The translations under genes and the position numbers were made by a program. This document shows positions 45,866-56,393 of a DNA stretch of 64,000 nt, in pieces (position 1 is the stretch's first letter; each line of letters opens with the position of its first letter). The notes beneath the pieces are model-generated. The model saw only the letters and a list, made by a program, of their open reading frames with translations. It was not told the DNA's origin and did not search any database. Source of the stretch: Balneolales bacterium ANBcel1 (GTDB lineage Bacteria; Bacteroidota; Rhodothermia; Balneolales; Natronogracilivirgulaceae); assembly GCA_029688905.1 (NCBI GenBank), contig JARULB010000008.1, positions 1 to 64,000 of the forward strand. Direction: 5' to 3'.

Positions 45866-48031
45866 TTACTCTTTGGTGTCTTCATTTCCTGACTCTTCTT
45901 CCTTCTTCTGCAGCCTCTCCTTCAGGTCCTTGAGCCCCGACATTTCTCCCAGAGTCAACTTTCCTGAAGCGGCAGGCTCGGCCTGAGCTTCCTTCTTTTT
46001 ACCCTTGGCGGAAGCTTTCTGTTTGGCTTCATCCATCTGGCCGATCTTGTTTTGACTGACAACAATACTTTTGTTGTTTTCATCAAAATCGGTAACGACC
46101 ACCTTGACGGTTTCATCCTCTTTATAGGACTCTTTCAGCGAGTCGCCGTTTTCAGCTTCACGCGCCGGCATGAACGCCTCAACGCCGAGCGGCAGCTGAC
46201 CGAAAACTCCCTTGTCAGTGACTTTTGTTACCGTTATTTCCACTTCATTGCCTACGGCATATTCCACAGCATATTTCTCCCAGGGATTCTGCTGTACCTG
46301 CTTGTGGCCAAGTGAAATTCGGCGGTTGTCAAAGTCAACGGAGAGAATAACCACTTCCAGCTCTTCGCCCTTGTTGACGATTTCGCTCGGGTGATTCACT
46401 TTTTCGGTCCAGCTCATATCGGAAATATGTACCAGTCCGTCGATTCCGGGCTCCAGTTCCACGAAGACACCGAAGTTGGTGAGGTTCCGGACCACTCCTT
46501 TGTGCCTGGAACCAACCGGATATCGCTCCAGAAGATCTTCCCACGGATCCGATTGCAGCTGCTTGACACCAAGGGACACCTTGCGTTCGTCCTTGTTGAT
46601 GTTCAGCACTACGCACTCGATAACCTGGTTCTTTTCGACCAGCTGTGAAGGGTGCTTGATGTGCTGGGTCCAAGACATTTCACTGATGTGGACCAGGCCT
46701 TCTACGCCCTTCTCCAGTTCAATGAACGCGCCATAATCGGCAATGGAGACCACTTTACCCTGCACCTGGACGTTTTCGGGATACTTGCTGTCAATCTCGT
46801 CCCAGGGGTGAGGCTGGAGTTGCTTGAGGCCGAGTGATATCCGCTTTCGCTCCTCATCAAATTCAAGAACGACCACGTTAAGACGCTGGTCAAGGCGTAC
46901 GATTTCGGAGGGATGCTCCACGCGTCCCCATGAGAGGTCGGTGATGTGCAGCAGTCCGTCCACTCCGCCAAGGTCGATAAACACACCAAAGTCGGTGATG
47001 TTTTTAACCACACCTTCCAGAATTTGTCCGGGCTCCATGCTGGCAAGTATTTGCTCACGCTGCTCTTCCAGGTCGGACTCAACCAGGGCGCGGTGTGAAA
47101 CCACCACATTTTCACTGGACATATTCAGTTTGACCACCATGAACTCCATGGTTCTTCCGACATAGGCGTCAAAATCGCGTACCGGGCGCACGTCAATCTG
47201 AGATCCGGGAAGGAAGGCGTCAATACCGTGGATGTCCACCACCATTCCACCTTTGATACGGCGCTTGATATAGCCCTCAATGATTTTTTCGGTGTTGTGG
47301 GCCTCTTCAATATCCTGCCATGTACGGAGGGAGTCCGCTTTGCGGCGCGAAAGCACCAGCTGGCCGTCCCGGTCTTCAACCTTGTCAAGGAAAACTTCTA
47401 CTTCATCACCGATGTTCAGGTTCTCGGGATCCTTGAATTCATTAATAGGGACAATGCCCTCGGACTTAAAACCGATATCGACTATTACATATTTCTCGTC
47501 GACTGAAAGGACCCGGCCGGTAACAATCTCTTTTTCGGTGAAGGAGGTCAGGGTTCCTTCATACATTTTGACCATCTGATTGAACTGGTCATCATCGTAT
47601 TCTTCGGAAGCTTCCTGCAATTCATCCAGATTATACACCTTGTCTCCAACCAGACCGCTGAAGGTGGGGATGCTGGATTCATCTAACTCTTCGGCCTCCG
47701 GTTCGCTCTGCTGTTCAGTGAGTTCGGGTTCTTCACCGGCAGTTTCTTCAACACCGCCTGCTTCTTCCGGAGCTTCCTCAACATCCTTTTGCGCCTCTTC
47801 TGCATCGGCTTTTTCGCCGGCGCCCTCTTCTTCCGCGCTCTTTATCTCTTCCGTCTCCTTTTCAGTGGCAGTGTCATCCGCTTTTTCTGCAGCCGTATCT
47901 TTTTTCTCAGCGGCCGTCTCTTTCACCTCATCTTCATTGCTCGCTGCTGCTTTTTCCGCCTGTTCTTCAGCCGGTTTGATATTTTCAGGAGCTTCTTCGA
48001 TTTTTTGATCCTTTTTTACTTCATCGGTCAT
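45866..48031 (-). CDS. rpsA: 30S ribosomal protein S1 with acidic N-terminal extension
   Basis: 721 residues. Six S1 RNA-binding repeats run from about residue 160 to 665 (for example GVVKNITDFGVFIDLGGVDGLLHITDLSW). S1 captures mRNA on the 30S subunit. The first 150 residues are an unusual stretch of Glu, Lys, Ala and Asp (many AEK/EET repeats) with no S1 fold, and the C-terminus ends in a second Lys/Glu-rich tail. The extension is longer than in E. coli S1 (557 residues, no extension). cmk lies just upstream, the common cmk-rpsA pairing. Confidence 0.96.
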   Translation of the reverse strand: MTDEVKKDQKIEEAPENIKPAEEQAEKAAASNEDEVKETAAEKKDTAAEKADDTATEKETEEIKSAEEEGAGEKADAEEAQKDVEEAPEEAGGVEETAGEEPELTEQQSEPEAEELDESSIPTFSGLVGDKVYNLDELQEASEEYDDDQFNQMVKMYEGTLTSFTEKEIVTGRVLSVDEKYVIVDIGFKSEGIVPINEFKDPENLNIGDEVEVFLDKVEDRDGQLVLSRRKADSLRTWQDIEEAHNTEKIIEGYIKRRIKGGMVVDIHGIDAFLPGSQIDVRPVRDFDAYVGRTMEFMVVKLNMSSENVVVSHRALVESDLEEQREQILASMEPGQILEGVVKNITDFGVFIDLGGVDGLLHITDLSWGRVEHPSEIVRLDQRLNVVVLEFDEERKRISLGLKQLQPHPWDEIDSKYPENVQVQGKVVSIADYGAFIELEKGVEGLVHISEMSWTQHIKHPSQLVEKNQVIECVVLNINKDERKVSLGVKQLQSDPWEDLLERYPVGSRHKGVVRNLTNFGVFVELEPGIDGLVHISDMSWTEKVNHPSEIVNKGEELEVVILSVDFDNRRISLGHKQVQQNPWEKYAVEYAVGNEVEITVTKVTDKGVFGQLPLGVEAFMPAREAENGDSLKESYKEDETVKVVVTDFDENNKSIVVSQNKIGQMDEAKQKASAKGKKKEAQAEPAASGKLTLGEMSGLKDLKERLQKKEEESGNEDTKE

Positions 48032-48112
48032 GTAACTTTACCTGGTTTCAGTTAGCCTCCCGGTTATTGTATTATGTGCCAACAACCAGGGGATTGGGGT
48101 TTATGTTTCGGT

Positions 48113-48790
48113 TTATATCGTTAGATTGTCGCCCGAGCCTGTCCTTTTACTACGGATATGTTCCATAATTCTTGTGACCTGCTCGTCAAACGTCATGGAC
48201 GTTGAATCGATTTCAATGGCATCATCCGCCTTTTTAAGAGGCGCGACGGCACGGGTGGAATCGATCCGGTCCCGCTTTTCAACATTTTGCAACACTTCTT
48301 CATATGTGACACTCTCGCCCTTTTCGATGCTTTCATCGTATCTGCGCCGGGCGCGCGCTTTCTGGTCGGCAGTCAGAAAAAATTTGAGGTCGGCATCCGG
48401 AAATACATCCGTGCCGAGATCCCTTCCTTCCAGAACTACGTTGCGGTTCCCGGATTCTTCGCGCAGGATGCCTCGAACGACTTCCCTTACTTCCGGCATG
48501 GCCGCAACCCTGCTCACATGGTCATTAATTACACCGGACCGAATATCGCGGGTTATTTCTCTTCCTCTGTTGAAAACCCGGGCCTCGGTACCCTTGAAAT
48601 CAAATCGCAGTCCGTGGCTTTGTATCTTTTCCAGAAACTCGAATTGGTCATTGCCGCATACCGTGAAGAGATAGGTAAGCCCGCGATAGATGGCACCGCT
48701 GTCAACATAATCAAACCCGGTCTGACGGGCGATTTCCCTGGCGGTTGTACTTTTACCGGCACCTGCCGGCCCATCTATGACTATGATCAA
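48113..48790 (-). CDS. cmk: Cytidylate kinase
   Basis: 225 residues. Cmk phosphorylates CMP and dCMP. The P-loop GPAGAGKST is at residues 7-15, and the NMP-binding and LID segments follow (DYVDSGAIYRGLTY near 31, EGRDLGTDVFPDADLKFFLTA near 122). Start is TTG at 48788-48790, directly before the P-loop strand. It is 81 bases upstream of rpsA, on the same strand. Confidence 0.96.
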   Translation of the reverse strand: MIIVIDGPAGAGKSTTAREIARQTGFDYVDSGAIYRGLTYLFTVCGNDQFEFLEKIQSHGLRFDFKGTEARVFNRGREITRDIRSGVINDHVSRVAAMPEVREVVRGILREESGNRNVVLEGRDLGTDVFPDADLKFFLTADQKARARRRYDESIEKGESVTYEEVLQNVEKRDRIDSTRAVAPLKKADDAIEIDSTSMTFDEQVTRIMEHIRSKRTGSGDNLTI

Positions 48791-48837
48791 TGATTTGTTC
48801 CGATTTCCTTACGCCACAACTTTTCAAAATGTCCGGT

Positions 48838-48866
48838 AATTTATGCGATATCTTTTTTTTTTGCAA
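48838..48866 (-). promoter_or_regulatory. cmk: Sigma-70-like promoter for cmk
   Basis: On the minus strand TTGCAA (48861-48866), exactly 17 bases, mostly an A-tract, and TAAATT (48838-48843). It lies about 48 bases upstream of the cmk start. Confidence 0.5.
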
Positions 48867-48873
48867 AACATTC

Positions 48874-48904
48874 TTGTAAATAGCTGGACATAATCATAAA
48901 TTTG
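48874..48904 (+). promoter_or_regulatory. rpsT: Promoter candidate for rpsT
   Basis: TTGTAA (48874-48879), 17 bases, TAAATT (48897-48902), giving also the string TAAATTTG that fits the Bacteroidota-type TAnnTTTG box with TTG 20 bases earlier. It lies 55 bases before the rpsT start and back to back with the cmk promoter. Confidence 0.5.
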
Positions 48905-48958
48905 AGGTCTATCTAATTTTTATCATTTCGAAACCAACGAAAGTTTTAAGAACAGATC

Positions 48959-49213
48959 ATGCCGCAACATAAATCAGCAGAAAAACGTGTTCGCCAATCC
49001 GCAAAGCGTCGTCTTGCCAACCGTGACAAGCGATCCAAAATGAGAACGTTAAGCCGCAAGGTGTTCGAGGCCGGCGACAAAGAACAGGCACAGGCGCTGC
49101 TTGTTGATGCCGTTTCCTACATCGATCGTCTTGCCTGCAAGGGGCTTGTCCACAAAAACAACGCTGCCAACAAAAAGTCAAGGCTGGTTCGGCACGTGAA
49201 CAACCTCGGGTAA
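48959..49213 (+). CDS. rpsT: 30S ribosomal protein S20
   Basis: 84 residues, typical length. The basic, three-helix protein binds 16S rRNA helix 44. KRVRQSAKRRLANRDKRSKMRT in the first 30 residues and the late VHKNNAANKKSRLVRHVN segment are S20 signatures. It is divergent from cmk and 178 bases before gpmI. Confidence 0.96.
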   Translation: MPQHKSAEKRVRQSAKRRLANRDKRSKMRTLSRKVFEAGDKEQAQALLVDAVSYIDRLACKGLVHKNNAANKKSRLVRHVNNLG

Positions 49214-49391
49214 TGATCTCTGATCCGGCCACTCCCCCTGGCCCGGATTCGAATATCATCTGAATTATTCCTGACGAATGATTCTTCAGGGGACCAGGCA
49301 CCTGCCGGCTCCCCTGGCTTTCACTTCTCTTTTTGTGTGTCCCTGTATTTGGTTGCCACAGACACACCCAGACTCTAAAAACTATTTTCCC

Positions 49392-50903
49392 ATGGCCAAA
49401 GCCCTGCTCGCAATTCTTGACGGTTACGGACTCCCTGAAGACGATTCCGCAAGTGCCATCAAGAAAGCGCATACTCCTTTCGTGGATTCCCTGATTGAAA
49501 ATGAACCCAATTCGAAACTCAGTGCGTCCGGCCTGGATGTCGGGCTCCCCGAAGGTCAGTTCGGCAACTCCGAAGTCGGCCACCTGAATATCGGTGCGGG
49601 ACGCATCGTTTGGCAGGAACTAACCCGGGTAAACAAGGATATTGAAGACGGTGGCTTTTTTGCCAACGAGGCGCTTCTGTCCGCTGCCGAACAGGCAAAG
49701 AAATCCGGCAAAGTACACATCATGGGACTCTTCTCGGATGGCGGAGTGCACAGCCACAATAATCACCTGTTCGCTCTTCTCCGCTTCTTCCAGCAGCAAG
49801 GCATCGAAAACGTTTTCGTCCATGCCTTCACCGACGGCCGCGACACCTCCCCCCACGGCGGAGCCAGATATGTCGAAACGTTTCTGGAAGAGAGCAAAAA
49901 GGCGGGTGTGGGCAAAATCGCTTCTGTGGTTGGACGCTATTACGCCATGGACCGTGACCGCCGCTGGGAACGGACCCAGCTGGCCTACGACCTGCTTGTC
50001 CACGGAAAAGGTGAGAAAGCCGACGATCCGGTCGAAGCCGTCAAAAAATCGTATGAGGATGGCGTCACCGACGAATTCATCAAACCACTTGTACTGGATG
50101 ATTCTCCTGAATCCCGCCTCGGCAAAAACGACCCGGTGGTTTTCTACAACATCCGCGGCGACCGGGCGCGCCAGATCACAACCGCCCTCACCGAAACGGA
50201 ATTTGATGACTTTCCGGTGGAATCCGGCCTTAACCTCCACTATGTCTGTTTCACACAATACGACAAGCGATACAAGAATGTGCATGTCGCCTACCCCCCT
50301 ATTTCCATGACCAATACCCTTGGGGAAGTGATCGCAGCAAATGGCATGAAACAGCTCCGAATCGCCGAAACGGAGAAATATCCGCACGTAACCTATTTTT
50401 TCAACGGCGGCGTGGAGGAACCGAACAAGGGTGAAGACCGGAAAATGGTTCCGAGTCCGAAGGTTCCCACCTACGATCACCAACCCGAAATGAGCGCCCC
50501 GGAACTCACCGAAGAGCTGGTCAAGCTGATTAACGGCGAGCAGTATGAAATGATCATTCTCAACTATGCCAACCCGGACATGGTGGGGCATACAGGCGAT
50601 TTCGATGCCACCGTCAAAGCCGTTGAAACGGTTGATACCTGCCTCAAAAAAGTGGTTGAAGCCGCCACGGAGAAAGGATACAAGATCATAGTGATCGCCG
50701 ACCATGGCAACGCCGACATCATGAAAGAGAAAGACGGGAGTCCGCATACAGCGCACACAACCAGCAAGGTGCCGTTTATCGTGCTGAATGAGCCGGGTAT
50801 TTCCACCCCCGAAGACGGCATTCTGGCCGATGTTGCTCCTTCACTGCTTAAGCTGATGGGAATTTCCCAGCCTGATGAAATGACCGGTAAACCCCTTTTC
50901 TGA
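49392..50903 (+). CDS. gpmI: 2,3-bisphosphoglycerate-independent phosphoglycerate mutase
   Basis: 503 residues from ATG 49392, the family length. The enzyme interconverts 3- and 2-phosphoglycerate in glycolysis using two manganese ions. The start LAILDGYG provides metal ligands, the catalytic Ser is in GNSEVGHLNIGAG near 60, and the late metal site is VIADHGNAD near 437. The frame is open for 38 more codons upstream, but those residues do not belong to the family. Confidence 0.96.
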   Translation: MAKALLAILDGYGLPEDDSASAIKKAHTPFVDSLIENEPNSKLSASGLDVGLPEGQFGNSEVGHLNIGAGRIVWQELTRVNKDIEDGGFFANEALLSAAEQAKKSGKVHIMGLFSDGGVHSHNNHLFALLRFFQQQGIENVFVHAFTDGRDTSPHGGARYVETFLEESKKAGVGKIASVVGRYYAMDRDRRWERTQLAYDLLVHGKGEKADDPVEAVKKSYEDGVTDEFIKPLVLDDSPESRLGKNDPVVFYNIRGDRARQITTALTETEFDDFPVESGLNLHYVCFTQYDKRYKNVHVAYPPISMTNTLGEVIAANGMKQLRIAETEKYPHVTYFFNGGVEEPNKGEDRKMVPSPKVPTYDHQPEMSAPELTEELVKLINGEQYEMIILNYANPDMVGHTGDFDATVKAVETVDTCLKKVVEAATEKGYKIIVIADHGNADIMKEKDGSPHTAHTTSKVPFIVLNEPGISTPEDGILADVAPSLLKLMGISQPDEMTGKPLF

Positions 50904-51406
50904 ACCCCTTGCAGGGCCCGTTAAACGGAGGTTCTGGTCCGCTGTACCTCCTCCGTCAATTCGAAAGAAACGCCGTGGCATTCCGTGACCACGATTGGCT
51001 ACGGAAACTACATGTGGATCAGAGCATGTTTCGGAACAGGCGTCTGTGCAAGGCTTCCCGCACCGGATTCGCCATGAACCGGTATATAACCGGGAACGCT
51101 TTCGGCCGGATGGAGGATGCGGCCGAGGCCGGCTTTGAGGCATGCTGAAACCGGGTCGTGGAGACCGTCCCATTGGTTGCTCCGCCGGCGCTGAGGAACC
51201 CGTCTTTTCTTCCATTACTACCCCTGCTGATCGAGAAGAAGATCTGCTTTCCTGCCCGGAATTATTACTGAGCAAATCCTTGCATTTACACTAAGGCGGG
51301 GCTACATTCGTTTTTTGTTCTGAACGTTTAAATCCGCTCCACGGTTTTCAATTACGTCTCCGGACAAGAGTTTGTTCACGGTTAATCACATCAGCTATAC
51401 GTTTTT
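50904..51406. other. Gap between gpmI and clpC
   Basis: 503 bases. It holds the clpC promoter candidate at 51280-51308 and a leader of about 90 bases. Short open frames on both strands (for example 50841-51275 minus) show no recognisable sequence and I do not call them. A weak hairpin GGAGGT/ACCTCC lies near 50927-50951 without a T-run. Confidence 0.4.
51280..51308 (+). promoter_or_regulatory. clpC: Sigma-70-like promoter for clpC
   Basis: TTGCAT (51280-51285), exactly 17 bases, TACATT (51303-51308), about 98 bases before the clpC ATG. I see no CtsR- or CIRCE-like operator next to it. Confidence 0.5.
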
Positions 51407-54007
51407 ATGGAAGGCAATTTTTCTAACAGGGTTCGCGATGTCATTCAGTTCAGCCGGGAGGAAGCGTTACGGCTCGGCCACGACTATATCGGAACCGAAC
51501 ATCTCATTCTCGGAATTCTGCGTCTCGGAGACGGTGTCGCCATAAAAATACTCAAGAACCTCCGCTGCGACCTGTACAAACTCAAGAAAACCATCGAGGA
51601 GACGGTCCGCGGAACCGGTGCCGCTGTCACTGTCGGGAACATCCCGCTCACCAAACAGGCCGAAAAAGTGCTCCGCATCACCTATCTGGAGGCCAAGCTC
51701 TACAAAAGTGACACGATCGGAACCGAGCATCTTTTGCTGTCCCTGTTGCGGGACGACGAGAATATCGCCGCCCAGATCCTTCAGCAGTTCAATGTTACTT
51801 ACGATGCGGTCAGGGAGGATCTGGATTTGATTGTCTCCGGCCACGCATCCCGATCGGAAACATCCCGGCCCAGAGCCAGCGAATCACCGACTTCAGATAA
51901 TCCGAAATCTTCATCCGGAAGTGCAAGAGAACGAAAAATGGAAAAGACAAAAACTCCCGTCCTTGACAATTTTGGTCGCGATCTTACCAAACTGGCCGAA
52001 GAGGACAAGCTGGATCCCATCGTCGGCCGTGAGAAAGAAATCGAACGCGTGGCGCAGGTACTCAGCCGCCGGAAAAAGAACAATCCGGTCCTTATCGGTG
52101 AACCGGGTGTCGGCAAAACGGCCATTGCCGAGGGCCTTGCATTGCGCATCATGCAACGAAAGGTATCCCGCGTTCTCTACGACAAAAGAGTGATCGCGCT
52201 CGACCTCGCCGCGCTGGTCGCAGGCACCAAATACCGCGGCCAGTTTGAGGAAAGGATGAAGGCGATCATGAACGAGCTGGAGAAGATTCCCGATATCATC
52301 CTTTTCATTGACGAGCTTCACACCATCGTGGGAGCTGGCGGGGCCAGCGGTTCGCTGGACGCATCCAACATGCTCAAGCCGGCACTTGCCAGAGGTGATG
52401 TGCAGGCTATCGGCGCCACCACGCTCAACGAGTACCGGCAGTACATCGAAAAGGACGGTGCCCTGGAGCGAAGGTTCCAGAAAATCATGGTGGATGCCAC
52501 TTCTGCTGAAGAGACCACTACGATTCTGAACCAGATCAAGGGCAAATACGAAAAACACCACAGTGTCCGGTATTCCGAAGAGGCCCTGGCCGCCTGCGTC
52601 ACCATGACCGACCGCTACATCACCGACCGGTTCCTGCCCGACAAAGCCATCGACGCCCTGGATGAGGCCGGCGCCCGTGTGCACCTGTCGAACATCACGG
52701 TTCCCGAGCATATCGTAAAGCTGGAGGAAGAGATCGAAATCACCAGCGCCGAGAAAAACAATATGGTCAAGAAGCAGCGTTTTGAAGATGCCGCCCGGCT
52801 TCGCGACAACGAAAAACGGCTGATCGAGGAACTGGAACATGCCCAGCGCGAATGGGAGAAAGAGTCGGAAAAGATCATCTACAACGTCGAGGAAGAGGAT
52901 GTAGCCACCGTTGTTGCCATGATGACCGGTATTCCGGTGAACAAAATCGCTCAGAGCGAAGGCCAGAAACTGCTAAAAATGAAGGAGGAACTCTCCGCGC
53001 ATGTGATCGGCCAGGAGGAGGCGATCCTCAAGCTGAGCAAGGCCATACAGCGGACGCGCGCCGGACTGAAGGATCCGTCGCGGCCCATCGGCTCATTCAT
53101 CTTTCTGGGTCCCACCGGAGTCGGTAAAACCGAGCTGGCCAAAATCATGTCGAAATACCTTTTCGACTCCATTGATTCCCTCATTCGCATCGACATGAGT
53201 GAGTACATGGAAAAATTCTCGGTTTCCCGCCTGATCGGAGCCCCTCCGGGCTATGTCGGCTACGAAGAGGGTGGTATCCTCACCGAGAAGGTCAGGCGCA
53301 AGCCCTACAGTGTCGTACTGCTGGATGAAATCGAAAAGGCACACCCGGATGTGTTCAATCTGCTGCTTCAGGTGCTGGATGACGGTATCCTGACCGACAG
53401 CCTTGGCCGTAAAGTCGACTTCCGGAACACCATTATTATCATGACATCCAACATCGGGGCCCGTGACATCAAGAACATGGGTCGCGGTATCGGTTTTGCC
53501 GACGGCGACGGCGCCTCCGACTATTCCAAAATGAAGTCCACTATCCAGGACGCCCTTAACAAGGTATTCAATCCGGAGTTCCTGAACCGCGTCGACGATG
53601 TCATTGTCTTCAAGCCGCTCGAGAGGAATGACATTTTCCAGATCATCGACAATATGGCCAATGAACTTTTTGAAAGGATTGAAAGCCTCGGGTTCAAAGT
53701 GGACATTACCAAAGGCGCCAAAGAGTTCCTCACCGACAAAGGATTTGACCAGAAATTCGGTGCGCGGCCGCTTAAACGCGCCATCCAGCGCTATGTGGAA
53801 GACCCGCTTGCCGAGGAAATTCTGGGGGCTGAAAAAAGAAGCGGATCCACTATTCGCATCAAAATGAACAATGCCCGCGACGGACTCCTCTTCGAATGGA
53901 AAGATCCCGATAACCTCGCCACGGACGTTAACTCCGAAAACGAAGAAACCCGGCAGGGCGAAAGCAACGGCAAGCCGTCGCAAAACATATCGCAGAACAA
54001 GAACTGA
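51407..54007 (+). CDS. clpC: ATP-dependent Clp protease ATP-binding subunit ClpC
   Basis: 866 residues. Two N-terminal Clp repeats (about 1-145), a linker, AAA-1 with Walker A GEPGVGKT near 231, a UVR-type coiled region ([18 protein letters not shown] near 455), and AAA-2 with GPTGVGKT near 567. The IGF tripeptide in [11 protein letters not shown] near 693 is the loop that docks on ClpP. ClpC unfolds damaged proteins and feeds ClpP. The short middle domain with UVR separates it from ClpB. No mcsA/mcsB/ctsR neighbours are present, so adaptor and control differ from Bacillus. Confidence 0.96.
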   Translation: MEGNFSNRVRDVIQFSREEALRLGHDYIGTEHLILGILRLGDGVAIKILKNLRCDLYKLKKTIEETVRGTGAAVTVGNIPLTKQAEKVLRITYLEAKLYKSDTIGTEHLLLSLLRDDENIAAQILQQFNVTYDAVREDLDLIVSGHASRSETSRPRASESPTSDNPKSSSGSARERKMEKTKTPVLDNFGRDLTKLAEEDKLDPIVGREKEIERVAQVLSRRKKNNPVLIGEPGVGKTAIAEGLALRIMQRKVSRVLYDKRVIALDLAALVAGTKYRGQFEERMKAIMNELEKIPDIILFIDELHTIVGAGGASGSLDASNMLKPALARGDVQAIGATTLNEYRQYIEKDGALERRFQKIMVDATSAEETTTILNQIKGKYEKHHSVRYSEEALAACVTMTDRYITDRFLPDKAIDALDEAGARVHLSNITVPEHIVKLEEEIEITSAEKNNMVKKQRFEDAARLRDNEKRLIEELEHAQREWEKESEKIIYNVEEEDVATVVAMMTGIPVNKIAQSEGQKLLKMKEELSAHVIGQEEAILKLSKAIQRTRAGLKDPSRPIGSFIFLGPTGVGKTELAKIMSKYLFDSIDSLIRIDMSEYMEKFSVSRLIGAPPGYVGYEEGGILTEKVRRKPYSVVLLDEIEKAHPDVFNLLLQVLDDGILTDSLGRKVDFRNTIIIMTSNIGARDIKNMGRGIGFADGDGASDYSKMKSTIQDALNKVFNPEFLNRVDDVIVFKPLERNDIFQIIDNMANELFERIESLGFKVDITKGAKEFLTDKGFDQKFGARPLKRAIQRYVEDPLAEEILGAEKRSGSTIRIKMNNARDGLLFEWKDPDNLATDVNSENEETRQGESNGKPSQNISQNKN

Positions 54008-54080
54008 ATGAGCCGCCGTTGCGGATTGTCCCTAATCTGTTGCGGAGTTTCCCTAAACGCTGAGGCACCGTGCGGTGATA

Positions 54081-55244
54081 TTACAGCCCGTGCCGAATCT
54101 CAAGACCCCGGTTTGTGCCCTCCAGCCGGTAGGTGCCGGACGATACGTACATGAATCTGAGCGGGAACAACTCCGAAGTGTAGACGGTCCGGGTTGTCGT
54201 TTCGCGAACCACTCTGCGCTGTTCAATATCGATCATGTGGCCTCTCAGGTTCTCCAGCTGACCGTCGGCGGATCTGCGGCCTGTCAACACCGAGAGAATC
54301 CCGTCCGGCATGTAGGCCGCCACAAGCACGGTCTCCGAAAAGCTGGCACTCCCAAGGCGCTCACCGTCTATCACCCGATGGACCAGCACTCTGCCCGACG
54401 CACGTGCTGTCACAAAACGGCCATCATCACTCAGAACAAGTTCGCGGATTTCATTCTCTTCGTAATCCAGTTCCGCCAGCAACTGTCCCTGAAACGAGGT
54501 CACGTAACCGCGATCGGTACCGGTTTCGGCATCTTGCGCCAGGATAACGAGCATTCGTCCGGCGGGATGAGGTACAACCTCACGGATTGCCATCCCGGGC
54601 AATGAGATTACCGGTTCGGGCTCACCCGGCATATCCATCTTCTGGACGCGGGAACGCACCAGGTCGCCGTCATAAATCTCCGGGTTGATCACATACGAGA
54701 CCCTCGCGTAATCCGGAGTCGAATAGGTCGAAATTGTCTCCCCGTCCACACTTCCGGAGCTGTTGGATGCCCGGAACACCTCCGCGCCGCGCTCATCATA
54801 AAAGGTAAAACCGGCGATATTGTCCTGGTATATGAAGCTGCCGTCATTCTGCATATAGAGTCGAATGGACGGGTCGTTGGAGTCGTGGTCAGCTAGTGGG
54901 GCAATCCTGTTCACCAGATCGCCGTCACTGCGATATATCTCGACGGAAACCTGTCCGCCGCGTATAAACAGGGCGCCCACATAGGCGCGGTTCGCGCTTA
55001 CCGAGTACTGATGCGCTCCGGCGATCATGGACGAACCGTCTCCGAAAATCACTTCGTTGGCGGTAAACCGGGCACTTCGGGTCTCACCATCATCCCGAAA
55101 AATATCCATCCGAAACCGGTCCGGCGCAAAATTCGCCGTCTCCGGAGTAAAGGAAAACTGGATATCCTGGGCCAGGGAGAAGCCGACAGGTAACACCGCG
55201 GAAAGAAAGAGCGAAAAAACGAGGATGCGCAGGGTGAAAACCAT
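54081..55244 (-). CDS. Exported protein of unknown function, beta-propeller-like
   Basis: 387 residues. A signal peptide (MVFTLRILVFSLFLSAVLPV, cleavage near SLAQ at 26) directs it out of the cytoplasm. The mature part is rich in beta strands, with short repeats such as LVLSDDGRFVTARASGRVLVH and VAAYMPDGILSVLTG that recall the blades of a six- or seven-bladed propeller. I recognise no specific family or catalytic residues. It is divergent from the glycosyltransferase gene downstream and converges with clpC. Confidence 0.7.
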   Translation of the reverse strand: MVFTLRILVFSLFLSAVLPVGFSLAQDIQFSFTPETANFAPDRFRMDIFRDDGETRSARFTANEVIFGDGSSMIAGAHQYSVSANRAYVGALFIRGGQVSVEIYRSDGDLVNRIAPLADHDSNDPSIRLYMQNDGSFIYQDNIAGFTFYDERGAEVFRASNSSGSVDGETISTYSTPDYARVSYVINPEIYDGDLVRSRVQKMDMPGEPEPVISLPGMAIREVVPHPAGRMLVILAQDAETGTDRGYVTSFQGQLLAELDYEENEIRELVLSDDGRFVTARASGRVLVHRVIDGERLGSASFSETVLVAAYMPDGILSVLTGRRSADGQLENLRGHMIDIEQRRVVRETTTRTVYTSELFPLRFMYVSSGTYRLEGTNRGLEIRHGL

Positions 55245-55385
55245 GAAATCAGGTGTTGTTTTTCGGGTAATATATATGACAATGCCTTATCATCAGAACG
55301 TGCGGTGCCATGTGATGAAGCGGCGGGACACCGGTGCCGGCAGGCTGCTAACCCGCGTACCTAAAATACTGAAAATGCGGCGTCA

Positions 55386-56393
55386 ATGACCATACGATAT
55401 TCCATTATCATTCCAGTCTACAACCGTCCGGGTGAATTGAGCGAGCTGCTCGAAAGTCTTGCTGCTGCCCCTGCGGAAGTCATGAGCCGGACAGAAGTGA
55501 TTGTTGTGGATGACGGATCGGAAGAACGTTCGGGAGAGGTTTGCCGCAACAGCCGGGACACACCGGACATACGCTATCTGTATCAGGATAACCGGGGGCC
55601 GGGAGGAGCGCGAAACACCGGTGCCGGCATGGCCAGAGGGGAATGGCTGATTTTCTTCGATTCCGACTGCATCATCCCGCCCGGATACATGGACGCCGTG
55701 GAGCAGGGCCTTTCCAATGGGAATGTTGATGTGTTCGGCGGACCCGATCGCGCTTCAGACGACTTCACCCCCACGCAGAAGGCGATTGACTATGCCATGA
55801 CCTCCTTTCTTACAACCGGCGGAATCCGCGGCGGCCGCAAACAACTCGACCGCTACTATCCCCGGAGCTTCAACATGGGTATCCGGAAAAGCGCCTTTGA
55901 TGCCGTAGACGGTTTTTCTTCGCTGCGGTTTGGAGAGGATCTGGATCTGAGCATGCGACTGATCGCGGCCGGGTATCGTACGGCACTCCTGGACAGGGCC
56001 TGGGTCTATCACAAACGGCGAACCGATCTCAAAAAGTTTTTCAAGCAGGTTTATAACTCCGGCATGGCCCGTGTCGTGCTGAACAAGCGCCATCCCGGCA
56101 CGATGAAGGCCGTCCACTGGATGCCCTCCCTGTTTGTGCTCTATCTGGCGGCGGCTTTTCTGTCGCTGCCGGTTGCCGGCGGCTGGCTCTGGCTTCCCCC
56201 GGCGCTGTTCTGCCTGTTGCTTTTTCTGGATGGATGGCGGAAGACCCGACATCTTGTATCCGCACTCCTGGTTCCGCCTGCGGCACTTTTTCAGCTCTCC
56301 GGTTACGGAACCGGACTGCTTCACGCGCTGGTGATTATCCACATCCTGGGCCGCACCGACGCGCGGGCATTTGAAAAAAACTTCTACCGCTGA
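55386..56393 (+). CDS. Family 2 glycosyltransferase with C-terminal membrane helices
   Basis: 335 residues. The GT-A fold begins with YSIIIPVYNRPGEL; the nucleotide-sugar and metal motifs are VVDDGSEE near 40 and FFDSDC near 93, with an acceptor-site acidic region GEDLDLSMRLIAAGY near 182. The last 110 residues form two to three hydrophobic helices and a short cytoplasmic tail, so it is anchored to the inner membrane. It probably adds a sugar to a lipid-linked or surface glycan; the substrate is unknown. Its start is 141 bases from that of the divergent exported protein. Confidence 0.9.
   Translation: MTIRYSIIIPVYNRPGELSELLESLAAAPAEVMSRTEVIVVDDGSEERSGEVCRNSRDTPDIRYLYQDNRGPGGARNTGAGMARGEWLIFFDSDCIIPPGYMDAVEQGLSNGNVDVFGGPDRASDDFTPTQKAIDYAMTSFLTTGGIRGGRKQLDRYYPRSFNMGIRKSAFDAVDGFSSLRFGEDLDLSMRLIAAGYRTALLDRAWVYHKRRTDLKKFFKQVYNSGMARVVLNKRHPGTMKAVHWMPSLFVLYLAAAFLSLPVAGGWLWLPPALFCLLLFLDGWRKTRHLVSALLVPPAALFQLSGYGTGLLHALVIIHILGRTDARAFEKNFYR

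Noticed and set aside
49278-49391. N-terminal extension of gpmI by 38 codons
   Set aside because: The metal-binding strand of the enzyme begins directly at ATG 49392; the earlier residues are not part of the family.
50841-51275. 144-codon minus-strand frame in the gpmI-clpC gap
   Set aside because: It starts inside the end of gpmI, has low-complexity Ser/Arg/Pro composition, and overlaps regions where the clpC promoter must lie.
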